64,000 nucleotides of DNA from Janibacter sp. CX7 (GTDB taxonomy: Bacteria > Actinomycetota > Actinomycetes > Actinomycetales > Dermatophilaceae): positions 2,356,001 to 2,420,000 of the forward strand of contig NZ_CP101464.1 in assembly GCF_024362365.1 (NCBI RefSeq), given 5' to 3'. Numbering within the stretch: position 1 is the stretch's first letter; every line of letters begins with the position of its first letter. Both the position numbers and the translations under genes were made by a program. Positions 29,043-37,648 of this stretch are shown piece after piece. The notes beneath the pieces are model-generated. The model was not told the origin of the DNA, made no database searches, and saw only the letters and a program-made list of their open reading frames with translations.

Positions 29043-30011
29043 TCAGACCTTCGCCGACTCCGTGAAATGCGCGATCGTCCGCTCCAGCCCCTCACGCAGG
29101 CGGGTCCGCGGCTCCCACCCGAGAACCGACTGAGCCTGGCCGATGTCGGGGCGGCGACGTGTCGGGTCGTCCTGGGGCAGGGGCCGGTGCTCGATCTGCG
29201 AGCTGCTGCCGGTGAGCTCGAGGACGAGCTCGGCGAGCTCGATCATCGTGAACTCGACGGGGTTGCCGATGTTGATCGGCCCGGTGACCTCGTGCGGCGT
29301 CGCCATGAGCGCCATGAGCCCGTCGACGAGGTCGTCGACGAAGCAGAAGGAGCGGGTCTGGCTGCCGTCGCCGTAGATGGTCAGCGGCTCACCGGCGAGG
29401 GCCTGGACGATGAAGTTGGAGACCACCCGGCCGTCGTCCGGCTGCATGCGCGGGCCATAGGTGTTGAAGATGCGCGCGACCTTGATCGCGAGGTCGTGCT
29501 GGCGGCGGTAGTCGAAGAAGAGCGTCTCCGCACAGCGCTTGCCCTCGTCGTAGCAGGAGCGGATGCCGATGGGGTTGACGTTGCCCCAGTAGTCCTCGGT
29601 CTGCGGGTGCACCTGCGGGTCGCCGTAGACCTCCGAGGTCGACGACAGCAGGATCTTCGCCTTGGTCCGCTTGGCCAGACCGAGCATGTTGATCGAGCCG
29701 TGGACGCTCGTCTTCGTCGTCTGGACGGGGTCACGCTGGTAGAAGATCGGGCTCGCCGGGCAGGCGAGGTGGTAGATCTCGTCGACCTCGACGTAGAGGG
29801 GGAAGGTCACGTCGTGCCGCATGACCTCGAGGCTCGGGTGGTCGAGCAGGTGCGTGAGGTTGCGCCGGGTGCTCGAGTAGTAGTTGTCGACGACGAGCAC
29901 CTCGTGCCCCTGGCCGAGGAGCCGCTCGGTGATGTGCGAGCCGATGAAGCCGGCTCCTCCGGTCACCATGACCCGCTTGGGCACCATCGCCTCCACCAGT
30001 CCTGCAGTCAC
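29043..30011 (-). CDS. UDP-glucuronic acid decarboxylase (UDP-xylose synthase)
   Basis: 322-residue extended short-chain dehydrogenase. NAD-binding GGAGFIGSH near residue 18, [41 protein letters not shown] with the catalytic serine/threonine, YDEGKR (Y-x3-K), [19 protein letters not shown] and the C-terminal RRRPDI are all diagnostic of UXS rather than dTDP-glucose dehydratase. Converts UDP-glucuronate to UDP-xylose for the polymer. GTG 30011 has AAGGAGA 4-5 nt upstream; ATG 29987 and 29969 are possible. No UDP-glucose dehydrogenase is in this window. Confidence 0.9.
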   Translation of the reverse strand: MTAGLVEAMVPKRVMVTGGAGFIGSHITERLLGQGHEVLVVDNYYSSTRRNLTHLLDHPSLEVMRHDVTFPLYVEVDEIYHLACPASPIFYQRDPVQTTKTSVHGSINMLGLAKRTKAKILLSSTSEVYGDPQVHPQTEDYWGNVNPIGIRSCYDEGKRCAETLFFDYRRQHDLAIKVARIFNTYGPRMQPDDGRVVSNFIVQALAGEPLTIYGDGSQTRSFCFVDDLVDGLMALMATPHEVTGPINIGNPVEFTMIELAELVLELTGSSSQIEHRPLPQDDPTRRRPDIGQAQSVLGWEPRTRLREGLERTIAHFTESAKV

Positions 30012-30068
30012 TGCGTCTCCTTGTCCGTGGCTCCCCCGTGTGCGGCAGAGCGCCGTCGACGTTCCGGG

Positions 30069-30716
30069 TCAGCGTATCCGTCTGCCCCCTTCCGGCCGGG
30101 TGGAGACGGGAGTGCCCTCGGGCACCTCCGGCGTGGGCACGGCCAGAACCGCGCACGCGACGGCTCCGACGAGCAGGACCGAGGCCACGACGTCGCTCGG
30201 CCGGTGCGCGTACCCGAAGACGCTGCCGACGCAGGCCACCCACACGAGAGCCGTGCCCACCAGCGCCAGCCAGCCGGGGCGATGGGTGGGCCACATGATG
30301 AGCACGGCCACCACGCAGGCCGCCACGAGGGCCACATGCGTCGAAGGGAGCGTGTTGGCGTCGTAGGAGTAGCCGTGGTCGGGTCGTGGCAGCACGACCC
30401 GCAGGCCGCGGGCGAGGGCGACGCCCAGGACGACGACGGCGACCGCTCGGCCGACCTGCATCCACCGACGCACCATCAGGGCCCACACCCCGACACCCGC
30501 GACGACGGCCAGCCCCACAGCCGGCACGACCCGCCGGCCGAGTGTTGGCAGGATCGGCCGCAGCGGGGCGAAGGGGAGGTCCTGGGCGAGGCCGAAGACC
30601 TCGTCGTCCAGCCACTGGCCCGGCACGGTGAGCACGGCCGTCACGTAGACGAGGACCAGCCCGACGACGCACCCCGCGGCAAGCCTCCCCGGGCGCTGCA
30701 CGACCCCCTCGTCCAC
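30069..30716 (-). CDS. PAP2-family membrane phosphatase
   Basis: 215-residue membrane protein with five or six hydrophobic segments. The three PAP2 motifs are partly visible: VVLPRPDHG (K/R-x6-RP, with R replacing K), LPSTHVALVAA (PSGH-type, with T for G) and SVFGYAHRPSDVVAS (SRxxxxxH-x3-D, with Y-A-H-R-P-S-D). Probably dephosphorylates undecaprenyl diphosphate or a related lipid after polymer transfer. Near the UXS gene (57 nt gap), same strand, likely co-transcribed. GTG start at 30716. Confidence 0.78.
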   Translation of the reverse strand: MDEGVVQRPGRLAAGCVVGLVLVYVTAVLTVPGQWLDDEVFGLAQDLPFAPLRPILPTLGRRVVPAVGLAVVAGVGVWALMVRRWMQVGRAVAVVVLGVALARGLRVVLPRPDHGYSYDANTLPSTHVALVAACVVAVLIMWPTHRPGWLALVGTALVWVACVGSVFGYAHRPSDVVASVLLVGAVACAVLAVPTPEVPEGTPVSTRPEGGRRIR

Positions 30717-30761
30717 GACGTCGCTCCCCTGCGTACCGGTCCCTGGAATCCAACCGTCAGC

Positions 30762-30774
30762 ATATTGCCAATAT
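30762..30774. promoter_or_regulatory. 13-bp perfect palindrome, candidate operator
   Basis: ATATTG-C-CAATAT is a perfect inverted repeat and strikingly AT-rich for this genome. It overlaps the presumed -35 (TTGCCA) of the rightward promoter for the Tat-secreted protein and lies 46 nt upstream of the divergent PAP2 gene, so a bound regulator could control both. Confidence 0.5.
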
Positions 30775-30794
30775 CACAGGTTCATCAGTAAGGT
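30765..30794 (+). promoter_or_regulatory. Promoter of the Tat-secreted protein gene
   Basis: TTGCCA (30765-30770), 18-nt spacer, TAAGGT (30789-30794). The transcript would have a leader of about 50 nt ending in TGAGGGGA, a ribosome-binding site before ATG 30852. Confidence 0.5.
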
Positions 30795-30851
30795 TTTGGT
30801 CAACGTGCGGGGGAGGTCCAACTCCGGCACTTCACACTGAGGGGAACGTCC

Positions 30852-31610
30852 ATGACCGAGGCAACGAGCAAGCCCATCTCGCGCAGGACGGTGGCCAAGG
30901 GCGCCGCCTGGACCGCGCCGGTGATCCTCGGCGGTGTCGCCGCACCTGCCTACGCAGCCTCGGGTGGCAAGCCGACCATCGTCCCGGGGTCCGCCTGCAA
31001 GCAGCCCGGCAACAGCTGCGACTCCGGCTCCAAGCCCTATGGCATCAACAAGGGCTACGTCATGAAGTTCACCATCACCAACACCAGCGCCAAGGACATC
31101 TGGCTCTACACGGGTGGGACCTACCCCAACTACGGCCCGCAGATCACCAACACCGCGGGCCTGCCGCTCGTCTACTCCGGTGGCCGGATCGGCGGCACCT
31201 ACTACGCGCCGGGCACGCACATCCCGGTGCCCGCCGGCGGCACCGTCATCTTCCTCCTCGGGGTCAGCGGGCAGGACGACAGCGCCAACCTCGTCTTCGA
31301 CCTCACCGTCCGCTTCCAGTGGGGCCACACCGCGAACCCCGCGGGCGACCGCGACCACGTCAGCGACCCGCTGGTCTCGACCATCCACATCGACGGCACC
31401 ATCCCCTGCGACAACTGCAACCCGCCCGCCGACCCGGCTGCGGCCAAGGCGGCCGCCGCCAAGGAAGAGGCGGCCAAGAGCTCCTCCTCGAGCTCGACGT
31501 CCTCCTCGTCCACGTCGACGTCGGCCAAGAAGACCGCCACCGCACCGACGCCCATAGAGACCACCTCGCCCACTGCGGAGCCGGCCCCCACGTCGACCAC
31601 CGCACCGTGA
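30852..31610 (+). CDS. Tat-secreted protein with Ser/Thr-rich tail, function unknown
   Basis: 252 residues. N-terminus SKPISRRTVAKGAAWTAPVI is a twin-arginine signal followed by VILGGVAAPAYAAS, with likely cleavage after AYA. The mature part (about 38-195) is rich in Gly, Tyr and Thr and contains two cysteine pairs (SACKQPGNSCDS and IPCDNCNP), suggesting disulfides or metal binding. The tail from about 200 is an Ala/Lys run, then a Ser/Thr-rich stretch like a flexible or wall-spanning linker. There is no LPXTG motif and no final membrane helix. Placed inside the polysaccharide locus with its own promoter and terminator, it is probably an exported envelope component. Confidence 0.75.
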   Translation: MTEATSKPISRRTVAKGAAWTAPVILGGVAAPAYAASGGKPTIVPGSACKQPGNSCDSGSKPYGINKGYVMKFTITNTSAKDIWLYTGGTYPNYGPQITNTAGLPLVYSGGRIGGTYYAPGTHIPVPAGGTVIFLLGVSGQDDSANLVFDLTVRFQWGHTANPAGDRDHVSDPLVSTIHIDGTIPCDNCNPPADPAAAKAAAAKEEAAKSSSSSSTSSSSTSTSAKKTATAPTPIETTSPTAEPAPTSTTAP

Positions 31611-31626
31611 CCGACTGACGCCACGC

Positions 31627-31671
31627 ACGAAGGGCGCCACCCGAGAGACTCTCTCGGGTGGCGCCCTTCGT
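31627..31671. terminator. Bidirectional terminator carrying inverted ACGAAGGG motifs
   Basis: A perfect 21-bp stem with a 3-nt loop: 31627-31647 (starting ACGAAGGGCGCC) pairs with 31651-31671 (ending GGCGCCCTTCGT). It lies between the convergent Tat-protein and Wzc-like genes and should stop both transcripts. Confidence 0.88.
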
Positions 31672-31705
31672 CGTCCGGCGGCGTGGTGACCGGCGCTACG
31701 GCCCG

Positions 31706-33130
31706 TCAGGAACGAGAGCCGGCCCGCTGGCGCGACTTCGCCCGCGACTTGACCTGCTCGCGCCGTGCGCTGCGCCGGTCCTTGGTGACCTGCTCCTCGT
31801 AGGAGTGGTAGCCGTAGCGGTAGTCGCTGCCCTTGCTCACGACGAAGTTGCGCGCGAAGCCGGACACGTGGGCACCGACGGTGCCCAGCTGCTTGAGCGC
31901 CGCGGTGAGGTCTTTCTTCTTCGTCCGGTCGACACCGACGACCATGAGCAGGCCGCCGGTGAGGCGCTCGATGACGACCGCGTCGATGACCGGCACGACC
32001 GGCGGTGAGTCGATGAGCACGAAGTCGTACTCCTGCACCAGGCGCGTGAGCAGTGCCTCCATCGGCGCGGAGCCGAGGAGCTCGCTCGGGTTGGGCGGGA
32101 TCGCGCCTGCGGGCAGCACGTCCATGCCCGCGCTGCCCCAGGTCTGGATGACGTCGTGGACGTCGGCATCGCCGAGGAGCACGGTCGTCAGGCCGACGCT
32201 GCCCTCCATGCCGAGGGTCTTGGCGACCGACGGGTTGCGCAGGTCGGCGTCGACGAGCAGGGTGCGGCGGCCCGAGTCGGCCATCGCGAGCGCGAGGTTG
32301 ACCGCCGTCGTCGTCTTGCCCTCGCCGGGCACCGCCGAGGTGACGACGAAGGAGTGCCGGCCGGTCGTGACGTCGACGAACATCAGGTTGGTGCGCAGGC
32401 GGCGCACGGCCTCGGCGTGCCGCCCGTGGGGGTCCTCCTCGACGCTGATCAGGCCGCGCTTGGACCCGCGGCTCTCGAGGGGCAGCCCCGCGAGCATCGG
32501 CGCGTCCGAGTGCGCCCGGATGTCCTCCTCCCCACGGACCTTGGTGTCGAGGGCGTGGCGGATGAAGGCGAGCCCCAGGCCGAGGACGAGCCCGGCGAGC
32601 AGGCCGAGGCCGATGTTGCGCACGGGGTCCGGGGAGACGGGTCGCGAGGGCGCGGTCGCCGGCTGGATCGGCGTCGAGACGACCTTCTGCCCCGACGACT
32701 TCAGCAGGGTGGAGAACTCGCCGGCGACCTTGCCGAGCTGCGGGCCGACCTCGTTGGCCACGTCCGCAGCCTCCTCCCCGTCGGAGGCGCGCGCGGTGAT
32801 GTTGAGGATCGACGTCGAGCCGGAGGTCTGGGCGCTCACCTGGATGGGGTGGCCGGGCTCGAGGCCGAGCTCCCTGCGCAGCGGGCCGAGGACCGCCGGG
32901 GTGTCGAGGATCGAGACATAGGTGTCGAGGTCCTCGGAGGTGAGGACGAAGACACTGCCGTTGGAGCTCCCGCTCGTGCGCTCGGCGCTCATGTAGATCC
33001 GCGCCTGTGCCTCGTAGACGGGGGTGGTCGTGAGGGTCACCGCGACCGCCGCGGCCACGGCGAGCACGACACACGCGACGATGAGCCGCCACCGCTGCCT
33101 GATGACGCCCAACAACTCGCTGAACTGCAC
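31706..33130 (-). CDS. Wzz/Wzc-like chain-length regulator fused to a BY-kinase
   Basis: 474 residues. N-terminal Wzz domain (1-200): FSELLGVIRQRWRLIVACVV with the first membrane helix, and a second helix GLGLLAGLVLGLGLAF near 180. C-terminal tyrosine kinase (about 225-440): Walker A SAVPGEGKTTTAVN, A' LLVDADLRNPS, Walker B FVLIDSPPV. A short tyrosine cluster, SDYRYGYHSYEEQ, then a basic tail, is the probable autophosphorylation site. Controls polymer length and export. GTG 33130 with AGGAG 6 nt upstream. Divergent from the glycosyltransferase operon at 33229. Confidence 0.92.
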   Translation of the reverse strand: MQFSELLGVIRQRWRLIVACVVLAVAAAVAVTLTTTPVYEAQARIYMSAERTSGSSNGSVFVLTSEDLDTYVSILDTPAVLGPLRRELGLEPGHPIQVSAQTSGSTSILNITARASDGEEAADVANEVGPQLGKVAGEFSTLLKSSGQKVVSTPIQPATAPSRPVSPDPVRNIGLGLLAGLVLGLGLAFIRHALDTKVRGEEDIRAHSDAPMLAGLPLESRGSKRGLISVEEDPHGRHAEAVRRLRTNLMFVDVTTGRHSFVVTSAVPGEGKTTTAVNLALAMADSGRRTLLVDADLRNPSVAKTLGMEGSVGLTTVLLGDADVHDVIQTWGSAGMDVLPAGAIPPNPSELLGSAPMEALLTRLVQEYDFVLIDSPPVVPVIDAVVIERLTGGLLMVVGVDRTKKKDLTAALKQLGTVGAHVSGFARNFVVSKGSDYRYGYHSYEEQVTKDRRSARREQVKSRAKSRQRAGSRS

Positions 33131-33182
33131 TGTCGACTCCTGACCCGCCGGCGGACGACGTACCCCCTCGGTGCGCCGAAGG

Positions 33183-33188
33183 TAAGGT
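33183..33188 (+). promoter_or_regulatory. -10 box of the 33-41 kb glycosyltransferase operon
   Basis: TAAGGT about 46 nt before GTG 33229. The leader carries GAGGAG just ahead of the chosen start. No convincing -35. Confidence 0.4.
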
Positions 33189-33228
33189 CCGATGTGACGT
33201 CCCCCACCCGCTGCGAGGAGTGTATAAG

Positions 33229-35193
33229 GTGCGCGTCCTGCGGATCTCCCACAGCGGTGTCGTGGATGCCTGGCGTGAGCGCGAGCGGGTCACGCGCCGC
33301 CTCGGCCACGAGGTCACGTCGGTCACGGCGCAGGTCTGGGACGAAGGGGGGCGCGACGTCCCCCTCGAGCCCCGTCCGGGCGAGGACGTGGTCGGTGTGC
33401 GCACCTTGGGCCGTCACCCCGCCCTCTTCGTCTACGACCCCCTCCCCCTGTGGCGGCTGCTCGGGCAGGACTGGGACGTGCTCGACCTGCACGAGGAGCC
33501 CTTCGCCCTCGCCACGGCCGAGGTGCTGCTGCTGCGGGCCCTGAGGCGGTCCCGCGCGCCCTACTGCCTCTACTCGGCGCAGAACATCGACAAGCGCTAC
33601 CCGATCCCCTTCCGCTGGCTGGAGCGCTGGTCGCTGCGCCACGCCGCCGCGGTGAGCGCATGCAACGCGCAGGCGGCCGAGATCGTCACCCGCAAGGGGC
33701 TCGGCGGTCGTGCCGTCGTCATCGGCCTGGGCATCGACCCCGAGACCTTCTCCCCCGGACCGGCGCGACCCCCTTCGCCCACCGGAACCATCCGGGTCGG
33801 CTACGCCGGGCGGCTCGCGGCCCACAAGGGCGTTGACGTGCTGCTCGAGGCGGCCGCTGCCGACCCGCGGCTGCACGTGGCGATCGCGGGCGCGGGTCCC
33901 CAGGAGGAGGACCTGCGCCGACGGGCGGGGGCCCCCGACCTGGCGGGCCGTGTCGAGCTGCTCGGCCCGGTCGACAAGGCGGCGCTGCCCGACTTCTACC
34001 GCGGGCTCGATGTCCTCGCGGTGCCCTCGCTGACGACCCCGGGCTGGATCGAGCAGTTCGGCCGGGTGGTTGTCGAGGCGATGGCCTGCGGCACCCCGGT
34101 GGTCGCCAGCGACAGCGGCGCCCTGCCCGACGTGGTGCGCGGCGCCGGCCTGCTCGTCCCGCCCGGCGACCCGGCCGCCCTGGCCGAGGCGCTCGGACGT
34201 GCTGGCACCGACCCCGACCTGTCGGCCACAATGCGCTCGGAGGGGATCGCGCGAGCGCGCGAATTCGACTGGGACGTGATCGGGGGGGACTACGTGGAGC
34301 TGTACGAGGACATGGCGGCGCGCGGTCCTGACACGCCCACCGGCCCCCCGGAGGTCGTCGTCGTCGCCTACCACCGGCCCGACCTCGTGCGCGAGAGCCT
34401 CACCCAGATCGCGCACCTGCCCGTCACGGTCGTCGACAACTCGTCCGACCCCGAGGTTCGCGCGGTCTGCGAGGACGTGGGCGTGCGCTACCTCGACCCG
34501 GGCCGCAACGGTGGCTTCGCAGCCGGCGTCAACCGCGCCCTCGCTGACCGTGCCGTGCCCGGAGCGGACGTGCTCCTGCTCAACCCGGATGCGGTGATCG
34601 ACGAGGCCGGCATCCGCGAGCTGCACACCGCCCTTCGCGCCGACCCGCGGCTGGCCAGTGTCGGCCCGCGACAGGTCGACGGCGAGGGCCATCCCGGCCG
34701 CGTCGCCTGGCCCTTCCCGACGCCGTGGGGTGCGGTCGTCGAGGCCGTCGGCCTGGGCCGGCTGCGGCGGGCCGAGGACTTCGTCATCGGGTCCGTCCTG
34801 CTCCTGCGGGCCGAGGCACTGGAGCAGGTCGGTGGCCTCGACGAGTCCTTCTTCCTCTACGCCGAGGAGACCGACTGGGCGAGACGTGCCGCCGACCTCG
34901 GGTGGCGCCACGCGCTCGTGCCCACCGTCACCGCCCAGCACCTCGGCGGCGCCACGAGCTCCGACTCGACGCTGCGTGAGACCTACTTCCACGCCTCGCA
35001 GGAGCGCTACCACCGCAAGCACTTCGGTGCGTCCGGCTGGGCGGTCACGCGCGCGGCGGTCATCGTCGGCTCGGCCATCCGCTGGCTCGTGCTGCGTGGC
35101 CAGCGGGGCCACGACGCCAAGGCGCGGCTCGTGCGCTACGTGCGCGGCCCCCTTCGCCTGGAGCAGTCCGTCCGCCGAGAGCGTGCGTCGTGA
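33229..35193 (+). CDS. Fused glycosyltransferase (GT4-GT2)
   Basis: 654-residue protein made of two enzymes. Residues 1-365: GT4 domain with VRVLRISHSGVVDAWRERER, LYSAQNIDKRYPIPFRW, IRVGYAGRLAAHKGVDVLLE and the donor site PGWIEQFGRVVVEAMACGTP. Residues 370-654: GT2 rhamnosyltransferase-like domain with EVVVVAYHRPDLVRESL, VTVVDNSSDPEV, NGGFAAGVNRAL, LLLNPDAVID and SFFLYAEETDWARRA. GTG 33229 has AGGAG at 8 nt; GTG 33220 would overlap that site. It heads a rightward run of five overlapping genes. Two sugars may be added successively by one polypeptide. Confidence 0.85.
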   Translation: MRVLRISHSGVVDAWRERERVTRRLGHEVTSVTAQVWDEGGRDVPLEPRPGEDVVGVRTLGRHPALFVYDPLPLWRLLGQDWDVLDLHEEPFALATAEVLLLRALRRSRAPYCLYSAQNIDKRYPIPFRWLERWSLRHAAAVSACNAQAAEIVTRKGLGGRAVVIGLGIDPETFSPGPARPPSPTGTIRVGYAGRLAAHKGVDVLLEAAAADPRLHVAIAGAGPQEEDLRRRAGAPDLAGRVELLGPVDKAALPDFYRGLDVLAVPSLTTPGWIEQFGRVVVEAMACGTPVVASDSGALPDVVRGAGLLVPPGDPAALAEALGRAGTDPDLSATMRSEGIARAREFDWDVIGGDYVELYEDMAARGPDTPTGPPEVVVVAYHRPDLVRESLTQIAHLPVTVVDNSSDPEVRAVCEDVGVRYLDPGRNGGFAAGVNRALADRAVPGADVLLLNPDAVIDEAGIRELHTALRADPRLASVGPRQVDGEGHPGRVAWPFPTPWGAVVEAVGLGRLRRAEDFVIGSVLLLRAEALEQVGGLDESFFLYAEETDWARRAADLGWRHALVPTVTAQHLGGATSSDSTLRETYFHASQERYHRKHFGASGWAVTRAAVIVGSAIRWLVLRGQRGHDAKARLVRYVRGPLRLEQSVRRERAS

Positions 35194-36509
35194 CCTCCGT
35201 ACCGGGTCGCCTCGGACGTGGCCTGCCGGTCGTGCTCCTCTACGCAGCGCTGGCGGCCCTTGCCCTCCTCGTCGGAGCGGCGGCCGTGCGCCAGCCCGTG
35301 CCCGCCCTGGTCGTCGCCGTCGCCGTGCTCGCCATCGGGCTCAGCGCCCTCCGCCCGATGGTGATCCCGCTGCTGGTCCTGCCCACGCTGCTGGTGGTGG
35401 CGCGGCTCGACCTGGGCGGGGTCGACCTGTCCGTGTCCGACGCCGCCCTGGCCGCCGCGGTCCTGCCCGCCGCTCTCCTCGGGGTTCGCCCCTACTCCCC
35501 GTCGATGCGCAACCTCATGTGGTTGACCGTGGTCTACCAGGCCAGCACCCTCTTCACGGTCATCGCCAACGCCTACGCCGCCAATCTCGTCGAGTGGGTG
35601 CACGCCTGGTTCCTCACCGGCGGAGCCCTCGTCGTCGGATGGGGTGTGGGGCGCGCAGGGTGGGCTCGAACCGCCATGGCGCTCGTCGCGACCGTCGCCA
35701 GCCTGATCGGCCTGGCGGTCGTCGTCCAGTTCGTCATCAACGTCGGACAGGGGTCCTTCGAGGCCGTCTACGTGCAGTGGCCCTACCCCATGCACAAGAA
35801 CTTCACGGGCACGACCCTCGGCATCGTCGCAGCCGTGGCCTTCGCCGCTCCCCCGTGGCTCATCCCGCGGCGGGCCATCGCCACGGCTCTCTTCTGGTGG
35901 TGCACCCTCGCGGTGCTGCTCAGCCAGTCCGGTCAGGCCATCATCGCCCTGGCCGTCGCGGTCGGTGTCATCGTCGTGCGCTCCGGCCAGGCACGACGTC
36001 GATCGAAGCTGATCCTGCTCGCCGCAGTGCCCGCGGTCTGGGTCGTCATCTCGCTCGCGCGCAGCGAGCTGGCAAGCGGCAACGTCCACAACTCGACGAG
36101 CCAGCGGCTCACCTGGTTTGCGGAGTCCTGGGACCTGTGGTTGAGCAGCCCCATCACGGGCATAGGTCTGCGCTGGTGGTACACCGACCGCGCCCCCGAG
36201 CGGTTCCAACCGCCCAATGCCGAGCTGGAGGTCCTCACCTCGGCGGGCCTGCTCGGTCTCGCCGGCTTCATCGTCCTCATGGTCGGGACCCTCGTCATCC
36301 TCTGGCGCGTGGAGCCGCTCTACGGCACCGTCGCCTTCGTCGCGGTCCTCAGCCGCTTCGTCCAGGGCCAGTTCGACCTCTTCTGGGTGGCCGTCCAGAT
36401 CTCCCTCGCCTTCGCCGTCGTCGGGATCTGCCTGGGCGCCAAGGCGTCGGCGGACGCGGAATCCGCCCCACGCGGATCTCTCGTGGGAGAGGACGCACCG
36501 GCCGCATGA
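35190..36509 (+). CDS. O-antigen ligase/polymerase-like membrane protein
   Basis: 439 residues with about 10-12 membrane segments and a large extracytoplasmic loop near residues 290-340. The loop holds NSTSQRLTWFAESWDLWLSS followed by PITGIGLRWWYTDRAPERFQ and PPNAELEVLTSAGLLGL, matching the Wzy_C (O-antigen ligase) pattern in which G-x-G-x7-H/N-N-x5 residues line the active site. Probably polymerises or ligates the repeat unit outside the membrane. GTG 35190 overlaps the previous stop by 4 bp. Confidence 0.82.
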   Translation: MTSVPGRLGRGLPVVLLYAALAALALLVGAAAVRQPVPALVVAVAVLAIGLSALRPMVIPLLVLPTLLVVARLDLGGVDLSVSDAALAAAVLPAALLGVRPYSPSMRNLMWLTVVYQASTLFTVIANAYAANLVEWVHAWFLTGGALVVGWGVGRAGWARTAMALVATVASLIGLAVVVQFVINVGQGSFEAVYVQWPYPMHKNFTGTTLGIVAAVAFAAPPWLIPRRAIATALFWWCTLAVLLSQSGQAIIALAVAVGVIVVRSGQARRRSKLILLAAVPAVWVVISLARSELASGNVHNSTSQRLTWFAESWDLWLSSPITGIGLRWWYTDRAPERFQPPNAELEVLTSAGLLGLAGFIVLMVGTLVILWRVEPLYGTVAFVAVLSRFVQGQFDLFWVAVQISLAFAVVGICLGAKASADAESAPRGSLVGEDAPAA

Positions 36510-37648
36510 AGACCATCATCCAGATCGCTCCTGTCATCGAGGAGGGCAGCGGAGTCGCTGCCGTGGCAGCCAACCTCGAGCGGGAGTGGCAGCAGCTCGG
36601 CATCGCCACCGAGCGCTTCACGATGACCGAGGCGCACGGGGGCTGGATCCCGACCCCGAAGGGCGGGCTCGCAGCCAAGGTCGCCCACATCGTGCACGTC
36701 GTCTGGTTTTCCCTCGTCGGCGCGCTCATGGCCCGCCGAGCGCTCGCCGGCCGCGAGGACGTCGTCACCATCTGCCACAACGACGCGCTCGTGGGCGATG
36801 TCTACGTCAACCACGGCATCGTCCACGCGGCCATGGAGGCTCGCGGAGCGAGGTGGTGGCGCACAGTGCGCAACCCGGTGCACCTCTTCACCGGCGCGCG
36901 CGACACCCTCCGTTACGGCAGTCGCCACATCCACGCAGCCGTGGTCAACCTCGTCGCTGCCGACGATCGCGACCTGCGCCGGTTCTACCCTCGCGTCATC
37001 CCGCCGACCACCATCATCGGCAACGGAGTCGACACCGACCGCTTCACTCCCGCGAACCCCGACGCCAGGGCTCGCGCACGAGCCGACATGGGCCTGACCG
37101 ACGACGACCTGGCGATCGTCTTCATCGGCCACGAGTACGAGCGCAAGGGCCTGCCCGCACTCCTCGACGCGGTCGCCGCTGGGCCCGATCACTGGCACCT
37201 CGTCGTCGTCGGTGGCACGCCCGACATGGTGCGCCGGCTGCGCGACTCGCAGCACGGGCGGGCCCTGGGGCCACGGCTGCACACCGTGGGATCGACACCC
37301 GACCCGAGACCGCATCTGGCCGCCGGAGACGTCCTGGCCTTCCCGAGCGCCTACGAGTCCTACGGGCTCGTCGTCCTCGAGGCGCTGGCCTGCGGGCTGC
37401 CCGTCGTGGCCACGGCCACGGGGTGCGTCCCGGACGTCGTCACGTCGGGTGTCAACGGCTTCGTCGTCGAGGCCGACCCACGCTCCATCCGCTCGGCGCT
37501 GCACGACGCAGACACCGCCGACCGGACGGCGATGTCGCGGGCCGCCCGCAGCACCGCCTTGGAGCACACGTGGAGCGACGTCGCACGCGCGTACCTCGAG
37601 CTCTTCGACCGGGTGCGCCCCGTCCCCGGGGGTTGGGCGTCACGATGA
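36506..37648 (+). CDS. GT4 glycosyltransferase
   Basis: 380-residue GT-B enzyme. MKTIIQIAPVIEEGSGVAAV is a characteristic N-terminal loop; VVTICHNDALVGDVYVNHGI, IIGNGVDTDRFTPANP, IVFIGHEYERKGLPALLDAV and SAYESYGLVVLEALACGLPV (E-x7-E) follow. Sugar and linkage unknown. ATG 36506 overlaps the stop of the ligase gene (ATGA), and its own stop overlaps the next ATG, so translation is coupled through the operon. Confidence 0.85.
   Translation: MKTIIQIAPVIEEGSGVAAVAANLEREWQQLGIATERFTMTEAHGGWIPTPKGGLAAKVAHIVHVVWFSLVGALMARRALAGREDVVTICHNDALVGDVYVNHGIVHAAMEARGARWWRTVRNPVHLFTGARDTLRYGSRHIHAAVVNLVAADDRDLRRFYPRVIPPTTIIGNGVDTDRFTPANPDARARARADMGLTDDDLAIVFIGHEYERKGLPALLDAVAAGPDHWHLVVVGGTPDMVRRLRDSQHGRALGPRLHTVGSTPDPRPHLAAGDVLAFPSAYESYGLVVLEALACGLPVVATATGCVPDVVTSGVNGFVVEADPRSIRSALHDADTADRTAMSRAARSTALEHTWSDVARAYLELFDRVRPVPGGWASR

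Noticed and set aside
30774..33404. 876-codon leftward frame
   Set aside because: It overlaps the Tat-protein, the terminator and the Wzc gene in another frame, has Arg/Pro/Gly-rich composition without motifs and is a GC-rich shadow.
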